64,000 nucleotides of DNA from Lactobacillus sp. ESL0680 (GCF_029392855.1 NZ_CP113945.1:434001-498000), one strand, 5' to 3'. Positions 15,854 to 24,895 are shown, counted from the stretch's first letter. Notes: generated by a model not told the origin, from the sequence alone. Numbers and translations are program-made.

Positions 15854-15886
15854 CCAAAAATTCAATTAAGAATTTTTGGCTTTTTT
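15854..15886. terminator. Bidirectional terminator between wecB and gtrA
   Basis: CCAAAAATTC pairs with GAATTTTTGG, flanked by a T-run on the plus strand and an A-run (T-run on minus) on the other side. Confidence 0.8.
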
Positions 15887-16373
15887 ATTTGTTATTCTTA
15901 TGCTTTTGAATCCGCTGTTTAGCGCGTTCAATCAATGTTGTTTCCTGTGCTTGGAAAACCGACCGTGTGGTTAGGTAATTGAAAATCCCTACTAATACTT
16001 GATCGATAATCTTAACCGGCAAGGGACTAAGGTGCAGCCATGAAATACCGACCGACATAATCATCTGGTCAGGGATTAAGCTGATAATCCTGTAAGTGAA
16101 AAAGACAATCAACTTATGCCATGTTGAGTGATCTTGGTCAACATTGTTGATAAAGACGGCTTTTTGGTTAAAGAAGTAAGAAGCCAAGTTAGAAATTACA
16201 AACGCGATAATATTAGAAAAGAAAACGGCTCCACGCCACCACTTGTGCAGAGCCATGAAGACAACCGTATTAATTAGTGCAGCGATAAATCCGAAAACCA
16301 TGTAAACGAAAAGATTGCGGTGTCGTTTAACAAATTTTATGGGGTGACGCCATGGATTAATCCTGTTAGCCAT
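15885..16373 (-). CDS. GtrA family membrane protein
   Basis: A 162-residue protein with four membrane helices characteristic of GtrA: the first begins at YMVFGFIAALINTVVF, the second carries NIIAFVISNLASYFFNQKAVF (the conserved SFxxNxxxvF region), and the last ends LVGIFNYLTTRSVF. Family members help move lipid-linked sugars across the membrane for glycosylation of wall polymers. It overlaps the flavodoxin gene by eight bases and is translated from the same transcript. A basic C-terminal tail faces the cytoplasm. Confidence 0.88.
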   Translation of the reverse strand: MANRINPWRHPIKFVKRHRNLFVYMVFGFIAALINTVVFMALHKWWRGAVFFSNIIAFVISNLASYFFNQKAVFINNVDQDHSTWHKLIVFFTYRIISLIPDQMIMSVGISWLHLSPLPVKIIDQVLVGIFNYLTTRSVFQAQETTLIERAKQRIQKHKNNK

Positions 16374-16821
16374 TTAACCGATCAGCCATTTCTTCTGCTG
16401 CCTTATCAATTGCGGCGATTGCATCATCATCCGGTGCATTTTCAATTGTCACTGGTGCAACAACTTCCTTAGCGCCAACTTGCTTGAACATCTTTTCAAA
16501 GTCAAAAACATTCTCACAAAAATGATCGTTGTAAGTCTTATCGCCGCTGCCCATTACCGCAAAATATTTGCCGCTTAAATCTAGTTCTTGTAATTGTTCA
16601 TAGAAGTCAGCAACATCGTCGGTCATCTTACCTTCACCGTAAGTGTAGGTCACAAAGATGCATAGGTCACTTGCCAAATAGTCGCTAGCGTCTGTAAATT
16701 CGGCCTCGCTAGTTTCTACATCAAAATCATAATCCTGCAGATCTTCTTCTAGAATTTCTGCCATATCCGCATCATTGCCAGTCATACTAGCGTAGACAAT
16801 CCTTGCCTTCATGCTTTTCAT
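16366..16821 (-). CDS. Flavodoxin
   Basis: A 151-residue FMN-binding electron carrier. The phosphate-binding loop is ASMTGNDADMAE (residues about 11-22), and the two FMN-contacting loops are TYTYGEGKMTDD and GSGDKTYNDHFCENV. The chain is acidic, as expected for flavodoxins. The start could also be the ATG at 16812 (MKARIVYASMTGN), which aligns better with the family; AGGAAAGG serves both. It is the first gene of a two-gene leftward operon with gtrA, an association with no obvious biochemical logic. Confidence 0.9.
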   Translation of the reverse strand: MKSMKARIVYASMTGNDADMAEILEEDLQDYDFDVETSEAEFTDASDYLASDLCIFVTYTYGEGKMTDDVADFYEQLQELDLSGKYFAVMGSGDKTYNDHFCENVFDFEKMFKQVGAKEVVAPVTIENAPDDDAIAAIDKAAEEMADRLNG

Positions 16822-16947
16822 ACCTTTCCTATTTTAATTCATCATATTATTATACATAATTTAGGCAGATTGATGAAATTCTTTAGTAAACTTTTAAAAA
16901 ACGCTATAATGTAAACTAAAGATGATTTTTAAGAGGAGAGTTTAGTT

Positions 16948-17775
16948 TTGATTACAATAAAATCCGTTCGAGAACTTAAAGGGATGCAGGCTTCAGGTCG
17001 GTTACTGGCATCGATGTTTGAAGGCTTACGTGATGTGATTAAGCCAGGAATTACGACATGGGATATTGAAGAGTTTTGTCAAAAGTTTGTCAAAAGCCGC
17101 GGCGGACGTCTATCTGAGCAGGGATTTGAAGGTTATAAGTATGGTACGTGTATTTCGGTAAATGACCAAATTGCTCACGCAACACCGCGTAAAGATACAA
17201 TCTTAAATGAAGGCGACCTTGTTAAAGTTGATGTCACTTGCAACCTTAATGGTTATGAAACTGATTCTTGTACCACTTACCCAGTTGGCAAAATTTCGGA
17301 TGCCGACCGTGATTTGATGGAAACAACCAAAAAGGCAATGTACCTTGGAATCGATCAAGCGGTTTTGGGTAACCGAATTGGTGATATTGGTGCGGTAATC
17401 CAACATTTTGTCGAAGACGAACACGGTTACGGCGATGTTAAAGAGTTAGTTGGCCATGGCATCCAGCCAAGTATCCATGAGGATCCAGAAGTACCGCATT
17501 GGGGCAAGGCTGGTCATGGCTTGCGCTTGCGTGAAGGTATGACAATCACCGTTGAGCCAATGGTTGAAGCTGGCGGCGACTGGCGCATTGAACAAAAGAC
17601 GGTCAGTGATCCTAACGATGATTGGGTTTATTATGCGACACCAGATGGTTCTAAGTCGGCACAGTTTGAACATACTTTTGCCATTACCAAGGATGGTCCC
17701 AAGATTTTAACTTTGCAAAAACCTTACGCTGGCTATGAAAAATACCTACCACATTTTGATGAAATGGATGATTAA
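16948..17775 (+). CDS. map: Type I methionine aminopeptidase
   Basis: A 275-residue dinuclear metalloprotease that removes the initiator methionine from nascent proteins. Metal ligands and catalytic residues are recognisable: His in NDQIAHATP, Asp in VKVDVTCNLNGYETDSC (two ligands), His in ELVGHGIQPSIHED, Glu in TVEPMV and Glu in SAQFEHTFAI. Translation starts at TTG 16948, supported by AGGAG nine bases before it and by alignment of MITIKSVREL with the family; no suitable ATG exists. A TATAAT at about 16904 gives the likely promoter. The gene is followed within seven bases by yihY, suggesting one transcript. Confidence 0.93.
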   Translation: MITIKSVRELKGMQASGRLLASMFEGLRDVIKPGITTWDIEEFCQKFVKSRGGRLSEQGFEGYKYGTCISVNDQIAHATPRKDTILNEGDLVKVDVTCNLNGYETDSCTTYPVGKISDADRDLMETTKKAMYLGIDQAVLGNRIGDIGAVIQHFVEDEHGYGDVKELVGHGIQPSIHEDPEVPHWGKAGHGLRLREGMTITVEPMVEAGGDWRIEQKTVSDPNDDWVYYATPDGSKSAQFEHTFAITKDGPKILTLQKPYAGYEKYLPHFDEMDD

Positions 17776-17781
17776 GGTTGC

Positions 17782-18699
17782 ATGAATAGAAAAAAAGAGG
17801 CAGCACCGAATCGTGTTGCCTTATTTTATAAAACACTATCACTCAAATTCTCCCAAGGTGAAGTATTAACTAGCGCAATAGTCATCGCTTATTATGTTTT
17901 GTTTTCGATTTTTCCATTAATTATTATTATCGGAAACATTTTGCCGCTATTCCATATTGATACAACGCCAATCGCCAGCTACCTTGACCTAATTTTTCCA
18001 GATAAGATTGCTAAATTTATTATGCCGATTATTGACTCGCTGTTAAGACGTAAGTCAACTGGTTATATTTCCTTTGGTATTATTTTAGCTTTATGGTCGG
18101 TGTCATCGCTGGTCAATGCGATTCGGATTGGTATGAATCGCATTTATGGGGTGCGGACCACAGAATTAAAGCAAAAGTGGCAGGTAACGGTTTGGACACG
18201 GTCAATCACAATTTTGTTAACTAACTTAATGATTATAATTTTTACTTTGCTCAGTTTAACCTTGATTTTTGGGCAGCAAGTGTTGGAATTTTTACGGCCG
18301 ATTTTTTCTTTTTCGGTTGGTGAAATTGAAAAAATCTTCAGTTACCGTTATCCAGTTGTTGGGATTATTTTGCTGGGAACATTATTTTATTTGAATTATG
18401 TTTTGCCTAATATCAAGTTGAAAAAGCGGGTAATTTGGCCTGGAGTCTTTACAACCTTAATTGGCTGGCTGCTATTATCTTATTTATTTAGTTTTTATTT
18501 GCATCATTTCCATATTAGTTGGGAAAATTATGGCATCATTGGTACCTTTATTATTTTCATGTTATGGCTCAACATTTCTTCGGTTTTGTTGTTACTTGGT
18601 ACCTGTGTCAATTCAGCAATTGTTTCATTGCGTGTTGGTAAAGTGCAGTATTCTGCCGGTCATTTGGCAGAATATATCCAAAGAAAACGCCACCAGTAA
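17782..18699 (+). CDS. YihY/BrkB family inner membrane protein
   Basis: A 305-residue protein with about six membrane helices and the YihY hallmark sequences AYYVLFSIFPLIIIIGNILP near the N-terminus, LWSVSSLVNAIRIGMNRIY, NYVLPN, and the C-terminal GTFIIFMLWLNISSVLLLLG. The older name ribonuclease BN was an error; the function remains unclear, perhaps membrane transport. The start codon lies seven bases after the map stop with only a weak AAGG, so translation may depend on coupling to map. Confidence 0.88.
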   Translation: MNRKKEAAPNRVALFYKTLSLKFSQGEVLTSAIVIAYYVLFSIFPLIIIIGNILPLFHIDTTPIASYLDLIFPDKIAKFIMPIIDSLLRRKSTGYISFGIILALWSVSSLVNAIRIGMNRIYGVRTTELKQKWQVTVWTRSITILLTNLMIIIFTLLSLTLIFGQQVLEFLRPIFSFSVGEIEKIFSYRYPVVGIILLGTLFYLNYVLPNIKLKKRVIWPGVFTTLIGWLLLSYLFSFYLHHFHISWENYGIIGTFIIFMLWLNISSVLLLLGTCVNSAIVSLRVGKVQYSAGHLAEYIQRKRHQ

Positions 18700-18767
18700 A
18701 AATTAGCACAATTGTACAAAATCTGTTATATTGGATTTTAAAACATAGATAAAAGAAAGTGTAAAAA

Positions 18768-19667
18768 ATGAAAGTAAGGAAAGCAATTATACCAGCAGCT
18801 GGTCTTGGGACGAGATTTATGCCTGTAACTAAGGCAATGCCCAAGGAAATGTTGCCAATTGTTGATAAGCCAACTATTCAATTTATCGTTGAGGAAGCTA
18901 AAAATTCAGGAATTGAAGACATTTTGATTGTTACTGGTAAAAATAAGCGGACAATTGAAGATCATTTTGATTCTAATCCTGAACTGGAACAGAACTTGCA
19001 AGAAACAGGTAAAACCAGCTTGCTTGAGATGTCGCGAGAAATTACGCAATTGGGGATTAATATTTACTACACAAGACAGCCCCATCCTCTTGGCTTAGGC
19101 GATGCGATTGCTCGCGGGCGCAGTTTTGTTGGGGATGAACCCTTTGTTGTCATGCTGGGTGATGACTTGATGTTAGACAAAGTGCCGCTGACCCAGCAAT
19201 TAATCAACCGCTATAATGAAACCCATGCTTCAACAATTGCAGTAATGCCAGTGCCGCACAAGGAAGTTTCTAAATATGGTGTTATTGAGCCAGAAAATGA
19301 AATTATGCCGGGATTGATTAATGTTAAGTCCTTTGTGGAAAAGCCGGATATTGATAAGGCTCCTAGCGATTACGCAATTATTGGCCGGTACTTGTTAACC
19401 CCAGAAATTTTTGATATTTTGGCTAAGCAAGAGCCGGGCCGCGGTGGTGAAATCCAGTTGACTGACGCCATTGATACGATGAATAAGACGCAGCGCGTTT
19501 TTGCTCACGTCTTTAAGGGTGAACGCCACGATGTGGGCAATAAGGAAAGTTACCTGGAAACGTCTATCGAATATGGTCTTAATCATCCTGAAATTAAGGA
19601 CGATTTGCGCAAATATATTATTAATTTGGGGCAAAAATTAGCGTCTCAGGATAAGAAAAAGAAATAA
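18768..19667 (+). CDS. galU: UTP-glucose-1-phosphate uridylyltransferase
   Basis: A 299-residue nucleotidyltransferase that makes UDP-glucose for exopolysaccharide, glycolipid and teichoic acid synthesis. The signature [21 protein letters not shown] (nucleotide-binding loop), MLGDDLM (metal-binding Asp) and the sugar-binding FVEKP are intact, as is [11 protein letters not shown]. The length is standard for bacterial GalU. It stands alone, 68 bases after yihY and followed by a terminator. UDP-glucose links it functionally with wecB and tagO in this window. Confidence 0.95.
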   Translation: MKVRKAIIPAAGLGTRFMPVTKAMPKEMLPIVDKPTIQFIVEEAKNSGIEDILIVTGKNKRTIEDHFDSNPELEQNLQETGKTSLLEMSREITQLGINIYYTRQPHPLGLGDAIARGRSFVGDEPFVVMLGDDLMLDKVPLTQQLINRYNETHASTIAVMPVPHKEVSKYGVIEPENEIMPGLINVKSFVEKPDIDKAPSDYAIIGRYLLTPEIFDILAKQEPGRGGEIQLTDAIDTMNKTQRVFAHVFKGERHDVGNKESYLETSIEYGLNHPEIKDDLRKYIINLGQKLASQDKKKK

Positions 19668-19680
19668 ACAAGATGATTTG

Positions 19681-19718
19681 AAAGCATTCTAAGCATTAGA
19701 CTTAGGATGCTTTTAATT
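19681..19718 (+). terminator. Terminator of galU
   Basis: AAAGCATTCTAAG and CTTAGGATGCTTT pair over 13 bp (one G-U), followed by TTTAATTTT. Confidence 0.8.
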
Positions 19719-19755
19719 TTGTCTAAATTTTGTGAAAACGACTTTAAACTTTTTC

Positions 19756-19781
19756 TTAACAGCATTCAAACTGCTAGTTAA
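19756..19781. promoter_or_regulatory. Inverted repeat upstream of the mevalonate operon
   Basis: TTAAC-AGCA and TGCT-A-GTTAA form an interrupted 9-bp dyad with a 7-base centre, about 60 bases before the thiolase start. A candidate operator only. Confidence 0.35.
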
Positions 19782-19837
19782 ACTTGGCGAAATTTGCTAA
19801 GGTTTGGAAATAAATCTTTTAGTAGGAGAATCTGTTA

Positions 19838-20989
19838 ATGAAAGAGATTTTTGTTGTTGCCGCAAAAAGGACACCATTTGGTCGTTATCGCGGACAATGG
19901 GCTGACCAGAATGCGGTTTTTTTGGGTCAATTGGCACTCACTGAGACTTTGCGTAGTATTAATCTTGAAGCAAGCGAACTTGATGCCTTATTTATGGGTA
20001 ATGTTTTAGGGGGCGGCTTAGGGCAAAATATGGCGCGGCAAGTAGCGCTCAATGCCGGGATGAAGCCTACCAGCAGCAGTGTGACTGTGAATGAAGTTTG
20101 CGGTTCGAGCTTGAAGGCTCTGCGTCTAGCTCAAGGTCAGATGGAATTGGGCGATTTTGACCTAGTTGCCGTTGGTGGCAGTGAAAGCATGACCAATGCC
20201 GCATATTTTAGTGGCACCAAAGATGCGCCGGCACATCAGAGCATCATGTTGACAGATGGCTTAACCGATGCCTTTTCTGGGCAGCACATGGGCATAACTG
20301 CCGAAAATGTCGCTGAAAAATACCATGTTTCTCGTCAAGAAATGGATGAGTATAGCTACCAGTCACATCAGAAGGCTCTAAGAGCTGTTCAACAGGGGTA
20401 TTTTGCACCGGAACTGATTACGACCAATATTGATGGTCATCAAATTGCTCAAGATGAAAATATTCGTCCGGATACTAACCTTGAAGTATTGGGTAAGCTC
20501 AAGCCTGCTTTTACTCTGGATGGGCAAGTGACGGCAGGGAATTCCTCGCCGCTCAGTGATGGTGCCAGTATGGTGCTTTTGGCAACGGCTGAAAAAGTAA
20601 AAGAACTGCAGCTTAAGCCGTTAGCTCGCCTTGGCGCATTTGCGGAGTCGGGAACTGATCCGGCTTATATGGGTTTTGCACCGTATTATGCTGTGCAAAA
20701 GTTATTGAAGCAAACAGCTAGTCAAATTACGGATTATGATGTAATTGAAGTCAATGAAGCATTTGCGGCACCGAGTGTTGCCTTGGCTCGGGCATTGGCA
20801 ATTCCAATGGCGCGGTTAAATATTTTCGGTGGTGCCATTGCGTTAGGGCATCCTCTAGCAGCTACAGGCACGCGGTTAGTGACAACTGCAATTAATGCAC
20901 TCAATCATGTTAGTGGTAAGCGGGCATTGGTAACTCTCTGCATTGGTGGCGGTCAGGCAATTGCTTGTGAATTAATCGGGATGAATTAA
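19838..20989 (+). CDS. Acetyl-CoA C-acetyltransferase (acetoacetyl-CoA thiolase)
   Basis: A 383-residue thiolase that condenses two acetyl-CoA to acetoacetyl-CoA, the first step of the mevalonate route. The acylated cysteine is C88 in NEVCGSSLKA; the second active-site region GHPLAATGTRL carries the histidine and CIGGGQA the proton-transferring cysteine. VNEAFA is also present. Its length is slightly below the usual 390. It is the first gene of a gapless three-gene operon with HMG-CoA reductase and synthase, giving the complete upper mevalonate pathway for isoprenoid (undecaprenyl) synthesis. TAGGAG precedes the ATG. Confidence 0.95.
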   Translation: MKEIFVVAAKRTPFGRYRGQWADQNAVFLGQLALTETLRSINLEASELDALFMGNVLGGGLGQNMARQVALNAGMKPTSSSVTVNEVCGSSLKALRLAQGQMELGDFDLVAVGGSESMTNAAYFSGTKDAPAHQSIMLTDGLTDAFSGQHMGITAENVAEKYHVSRQEMDEYSYQSHQKALRAVQQGYFAPELITTNIDGHQIAQDENIRPDTNLEVLGKLKPAFTLDGQVTAGNSSPLSDGASMVLLATAEKVKELQLKPLARLGAFAESGTDPAYMGFAPYYAVQKLLKQTASQITDYDVIEVNEAFAAPSVALARALAIPMARLNIFGGAIALGHPLAATGTRLVTTAINALNHVSGKRALVTLCIGGGQAIACELIGMN

Positions 20990-22204
20990 ATGAAGTTTTA
21001 TCGATTAACACCGCAGCAGCGGCGGGACGTACTTGCAAAACAAGGGATAGAATTGGATAAAATTGACGAAGCAACGTTAAATCAGCTTAACCAATTAAGT
21101 GAAAATGTTGTGGGCGAATTGCGTTTGCCGGTGGGCTTAGTGCAAAATCTGCTGGTTAATGGCTACTCCTATTTGGTGCCAATGGCAACAGAGGAACCTT
21201 CAGTTGTGGCAGCTGCCAATCACGGTAGTAATATTTTTAGTAAATGTGGCGGCGTTATTGCTCAAAGCAAACGTCAGGGGATATATGGTCAAATCGTTTT
21301 ACAAGTCACAACTGACTTTAAGCCAGAAAGTTTACGCGAGCAGTTTCCCCAATTGATTAACTTAGCTAACCGAGAATTTGCGAGCTTAGTCAAGCATGGC
21401 GGCGGCGTGAAAGAGATTGAGATGCGGCAAGAGGACGAATTGGTCTATTTGCAAGTATTAGTTGACCCTGCCGAAGCCATGGGAGCCAACAAGGTAAATG
21501 CAATTGTGGAATTTTTGGCGGACCAATTGGCAAAAATGCCGGAAGTTAATTCGAAATTATTTGCGATTTTATCAAATTATCCCAGCCAATTAACGACAGC
21601 CCAGGTTAAACTGTCGGTAAATGCGGTTGGCGGGGCAGAAGTTGCCGACAAGATTGCATTGTTAAGCAAGATTGGCCAACATGATGTGTATCGCGCCGTA
21701 ACTAACAATAAAGGAATTATGAACGGGGTCAATGCCGTCTTAATGGCCACGGGCAATGATGAACGTGCGGTTGCGGCTGCTTCTGGCGTTCTCGCTAGTC
21801 AGTCTGGTCAGTACACAAGCTTAAGCAAGTGGGAAGTTCAAGGTGATTATTTATCTGGTGAATTGACTTTGCCTCTAGCAATTGGGACGGTTGGCGGTTC
21901 AATTAAGGCACGCGCCGATGTCCAACAAAATTATCGGATTTTAGGAGAAAAGATTACCGCGGCGGAATTAGCTGATGTAATTGCGGCAGTGGGATTAGCT
22001 AATAATCTGGCTGCCTTATTGGCAATTACAACTGACGGCATTCAAAAGGGCCACATGAAGCTGCAGGCTCGCAATTTAGTAGCTAATTTATCCGCGACTG
22101 CGCAAGAAAAAAAGCAGGTTTTGCATTTATTGACGCAAAATCGTGAGTATTCAGAAGCTGCAGCCAGTAAGTTTTTGCATCAAGTTAGAGAAAGGGAAGA
22201 CTAA
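20990..22204 (+). CDS. mvaA: Hydroxymethylglutaryl-CoA reductase (class II)
   Basis: A 404-residue class II enzyme converting HMG-CoA to mevalonate. Conserved catalytic elements are the glutamate in MATEEPSVVAAAN, the lysine in TNNKGIMNGV, the aspartate in TGNDERAVAAA and the C-terminal histidine in KGHMKLQARN. The order of these elements and the lack of a membrane domain are typical of bacterial class II reductases. Its ATG directly abuts the thiolase stop (no intergenic base), so translation is coupled. Many class II enzymes use NADH, but the coenzyme cannot be decided here. Confidence 0.95.
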   Translation: MKFYRLTPQQRRDVLAKQGIELDKIDEATLNQLNQLSENVVGELRLPVGLVQNLLVNGYSYLVPMATEEPSVVAAANHGSNIFSKCGGVIAQSKRQGIYGQIVLQVTTDFKPESLREQFPQLINLANREFASLVKHGGGVKEIEMRQEDELVYLQVLVDPAEAMGANKVNAIVEFLADQLAKMPEVNSKLFAILSNYPSQLTTAQVKLSVNAVGGAEVADKIALLSKIGQHDVYRAVTNNKGIMNGVNAVLMATGNDERAVAAASGVLASQSGQYTSLSKWEVQGDYLSGELTLPLAIGTVGGSIKARADVQQNYRILGEKITAAELADVIAAVGLANNLAALLAITTDGIQKGHMKLQARNLVANLSATAQEKKQVLHLLTQNREYSEAAASKFLHQVRERED

Positions 22205-23368
22205 ATGCAGATTGGAATTGACCAGATAGGGTTTTATACGCCCAATAAGTATGTTGACATGGTGGATTTGGCCCACGCGCGTAATGAGGATCCCAATAAA
22301 TATTTAATTGGCATTGGCCAAAGTCAGATGAGTGTTGCCGATCAGACGCAAGACGCCGTTTCAATGGGAATTAACGCTACTCAGAGTTATCTGTCGCAAA
22401 TTGATCGTGAGCAGGTTGGACTGCTGGTTTTTGGCACTGAAAGTGGTGTCGATCAGTCGAAGTCTGCTTCTTTATTTGTCAAAAGTGCCCTGAATTTACC
22501 CCCAGAAGTTCGAACTTTTGAAGTGAAAGAAGCCTGTTTTGGCATGACTGCTGGTGTGATGATTGCCCGCGATTATGTTCGCTTGCATCCCCATCATAGC
22601 GCGATTGTAATCGGCAGCGATCTTGCGCGCTACGGCATTGCGACTGCAGGAGAAGTTACCCAAGGCGCAGGCAGCGTTAGTTTGTTGATTAAGGCGCAGC
22701 CGCGTATTTTGACCTTAAATGACGGTCACAGTGCCTTTAGTCAGGACATCAATGACTTTTGGCGGCCTAATAATTCGGCGACCGCGTTAGTTGACGGCAA
22801 GTACTCCACTCAGGTCTACTTGGACTTCTTTCAAAGGACGTTTACGGATTATCAAAAATTAAAGAATTGGCAGACAAGTGATTTTGCGGCGCTAATCTAT
22901 CATTTGCCTTTTACCAAGATGGGGTTGAAGGCTAACCGGCTAGCAATTGCCAATCAAGATGAAGCAACGAGTAGTCGTCTGGCAGCTAATTTTACGGCTG
23001 GGGCGCAATATGGCAGAGTGGTAGGGAATATTTACACGGCGTCACTTTATTTAAGCTTATTGAGTTTATTAGAAAATGGTTCGTTAACAGATAATGCCTT
23101 AGTCGGTCTTTTTTCGTATGGTTCTGGTGCAATGGGCGAGTTCTTCTCGGGACGAACGGTTACGGATTATCAAAAAATGCTTAATCCTATGGCAACGCAA
23201 AAGTTATTAAACAGGCGACAAAAATTAACTATTCCGGAATATGAGCAAATTTTTACAACGGCTCTTAGTGATCCAGTCGATGATTTAATCTTAGTTAGTG
23301 ATGAAGCTAAGGGTTACTGGTACTTTTCCGGCACAAAAAATCATATTCGCCAATATCGGCAAAAATAA
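22205..23368 (+). CDS. mvaS: Hydroxymethylglutaryl-CoA synthase
   Basis: A 387-residue enzyme condensing acetyl-CoA with acetoacetyl-CoA. The catalytic cysteine is C111 in VKEACFGM, the general base E79 in FGTESGVDQ, and the histidine lies in IYHLPFTKMG. FSYGSGAMGEFFSG near residue 300 is the family's C-terminal signature. It begins immediately after the mvaA stop, and a terminator follows, closing the operon. With the two previous genes it supplies mevalonate from acetyl-CoA. Confidence 0.95.
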   Translation: MQIGIDQIGFYTPNKYVDMVDLAHARNEDPNKYLIGIGQSQMSVADQTQDAVSMGINATQSYLSQIDREQVGLLVFGTESGVDQSKSASLFVKSALNLPPEVRTFEVKEACFGMTAGVMIARDYVRLHPHHSAIVIGSDLARYGIATAGEVTQGAGSVSLLIKAQPRILTLNDGHSAFSQDINDFWRPNNSATALVDGKYSTQVYLDFFQRTFTDYQKLKNWQTSDFAALIYHLPFTKMGLKANRLAIANQDEATSSRLAANFTAGAQYGRVVGNIYTASLYLSLLSLLENGSLTDNALVGLFSYGSGAMGEFFSGRTVTDYQKMLNPMATQKLLNRRQKLTIPEYEQIFTTALSDPVDDLILVSDEAKGYWYFSGTKNHIRQYRQK

Positions 23369-23370
23369 TA

Positions 23371-23399
23371 AAAGCGGACTGGTAACAGTCTGCTTTTTT
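23371..23399. terminator. Terminator of the mevalonate operon
   Basis: AAAGCGGACTG pairs with CAGTCTGCTTT (one G-U, loop GTAA), followed by TTTT. Its 3' end meets the stop codon of the convergent 94-aa gene. Confidence 0.85.
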
Positions 23400-23682
23400 A
23401 AGTTAATCTGACCGAATTAGTTTCCGGTAAAATTTGGATACCATAAATGGGCAATAGTTCGCTATCGTATTGTATCCATAGCGGGATGGCGCGACCGTGC
23501 AGGTGTTTGACCAAGTGGGTAATTTTTGCTTTGGTCATTGGAACTTTGCCTGGGTAAAGCAAACAATTGCTACTCGTAATCTTTAATTGCCCGAGCGGCA
23601 ATACTTGCTCTTTAATTGTTAAATAAAAATTTGTTTGGGCATTTAAGTCGTTAGTTAATTGTAGTAAATCTGTCAGTCTCAT
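23398..23682 (-). CDS. Conserved hypothetical protein (94 aa)
   Basis: No family recognised. The 94 residues are soluble and slightly basic, with alternating hydrophobic stretches (FYLTIKEQVLPLGQLKI, IPLWIQYDSELLPIYGIQIL) that suggest a small beta-rich domain, and one central helix (KAKITHLVKHLHG). The ribosome binding site (AGG nine bases upstream) is weak. It is convergent with the mevalonate operon and divergent from the alpha/beta hydrolase. Confidence 0.6.
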   Translation of the reverse strand: MRLTDLLQLTNDLNAQTNFYLTIKEQVLPLGQLKITSSNCLLYPGKVPMTKAKITHLVKHLHGRAIPLWIQYDSELLPIYGIQILPETNSVRLT

Positions 23683-23732
23683 ATTATTAACCTATACAAA
23701 AGCCAAGATGTTATACTAATGATATTGTATTT

Positions 23733-24713
23733 TTGATAGAAAGTTGGCTATATTCCTTGAAACAATTAAAACATAAAAAGTTATGGCTTTCATTAATTAC
23801 CGTTGTTGTGTTAATTTGCCTGATATTTACCGGTGCGGGCTTTTATTTCTTTAAGGTTGCCTGTGTTCCCGGACATAAGAGTTTTTTATCTTCCTCAAGC
23901 AAGGTCTTAAAGAAGTCTGATCCACTTTACAAGCAAAAGAAATGGTTTAAGCAGGTTGATAAAGAAAAATGGTACATGCAATCTGCTGATGATAAGTATC
24001 GTCTGGATGCTAATTATATTCCTAGCAAAAATTCACACAAGACGGCAATTATTCTGCCGGGATATATGAATGTTAAGGAAGATATGGGCAAGTACGACGC
24101 GTTGTTTCATGAGTTAGGCTATAACACTCTGACACCAGACCCGCGTGCCCAAGGAAAGAGCCAAGGTAAATATATTGGCTACGGCTGGGTCGAAAAGGCA
24201 GATATCAAAAAATGGATTAACCGCGTACTTGCTAAAAACGGTCCTAACCAGCAAATTGTTGTCTTTGGCGTTAGCATGGGTAGGGCCACGACAATGATGG
24301 TCAGCGGCTTGCAGCTACCTAAGCAGGTTAAGGCCTTTGTCGAAGACTGCGGTTATACTAGTGTCAAAGATGAAATTGAGCATGAAGCTGGCGTTTTATA
24401 TAATATGCCAGCCTTTCCGAGGTTCCCATTAGTTGAAATCTTAAGTGGAATTAACCGCGTCAAGGTTGGTTACTTCCTTAAGGACGGGTCAAGTATCAAC
24501 CAACTGCACAAAAATCACCGGCCAATGCTGTTTATTCATGGCGGCAATGATACTTTTGTGCCAACTAAGATGGTTTATCGTAACTATCGTGCGACTAAAG
24601 GTCCTAAGCAGCTCTGGATTGCACCAAAATCGAAGCACGCTCATTCTTATGAGGATCATCCCGCAGCTTACAAAGCTCACGTTAGTCAGTTCTTAGCACA
24701 ATATATCAAATAA
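23733..24713 (+). CDS. Membrane-anchored or secreted alpha/beta hydrolase
   Basis: A roughly 320-residue serine hydrolase with an N-terminal hydrophobic segment (about residues 19-42) acting as signal or anchor. The nucleophile elbow is GVSMGRA, the acidic residue lies in HGGNDTFVPT and the histidine in KSKHAHSY; DPRAQGKSQG fits the cap-side loop. It resembles the B. subtilis YqkD group of uncharacterised hydrolases. Both candidate starts are TTG (23733 or 23757) and neither has a good ribosome binding site, so the N-terminus is uncertain. A stand-alone cre-promoter cassette lies directly after the stop. Confidence 0.8.
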   Translation: MIESWLYSLKQLKHKKLWLSLITVVVLICLIFTGAGFYFFKVACVPGHKSFLSSSSKVLKKSDPLYKQKKWFKQVDKEKWYMQSADDKYRLDANYIPSKNSHKTAIILPGYMNVKEDMGKYDALFHELGYNTLTPDPRAQGKSQGKYIGYGWVEKADIKKWINRVLAKNGPNQQIVVFGVSMGRATTMMVSGLQLPKQVKAFVEDCGYTSVKDEIEHEAGVLYNMPAFPRFPLVEILSGINRVKVGYFLKDGSSINQLHKNHRPMLFIHGGNDTFVPTKMVYRNYRATKGPKQLWIAPKSKHAHSYEDHPAAYKAHVSQFLAQYIK

Positions 24714-24723
24714 TATCTAATAT

Positions 24724-24752
24724 TTGCAAGCGATTACAATAATTGCTATGAT
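24724..24752 (+). promoter_or_regulatory. Promoter overlapped by a cre-like site
   Basis: TTGCAA (24724-24729) and TATGAT (24747-24752) are spaced by 17 bases. Positions 24724-24738 match the catabolite-responsive element consensus WTGNAANCGNWNNCA at every defined position, and the site covers the -35. CcpA bound here should repress. No ORF follows before the terminator at 24861. Confidence 0.65.
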
Positions 24753-24758
24753 AACTAA

Positions 24759-24895
24759 GTGGATAGCGTATCAGCAAAAATTTAATCTCTAAAATTGTAT
24801 ATTGTCAAAATGCTCTGCTAATAATGTAGTAAATAGTAGAAATATACCTTATCCGCAAATAAAAAACAGTTGCCAATCACGGCAACTGTTTTTTT
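24759..24895 (+). ncRNA. Candidate CcpA-controlled small RNA
   Basis: About 135 bases run from the predicted start point to a strong terminator. The only ORF is an 8-codon GTG frame without a ribosome binding site. The cassette has all parts of an independent noncoding gene: promoter, operator and intrinsic terminator. It is not a known RNA family that I can recognise. The start point is inferred from the -10 box. Confidence 0.5.
24861..24895. terminator. Bidirectional terminator
   Basis: AAAAAACAGTTGCC and GGCAACTGTTTTTTT form a perfect 14-bp stem with a 6-base loop. It ends the candidate small RNA on the plus strand and the rRNA methyltransferase gene on the minus strand. Confidence 0.92.

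Noticed and set aside
15597..15869. 90-codon ORF overlapping the end of wecB
   Set aside because: Out of frame inside a conserved enzyme, extending into the terminator; no ribosome binding site.
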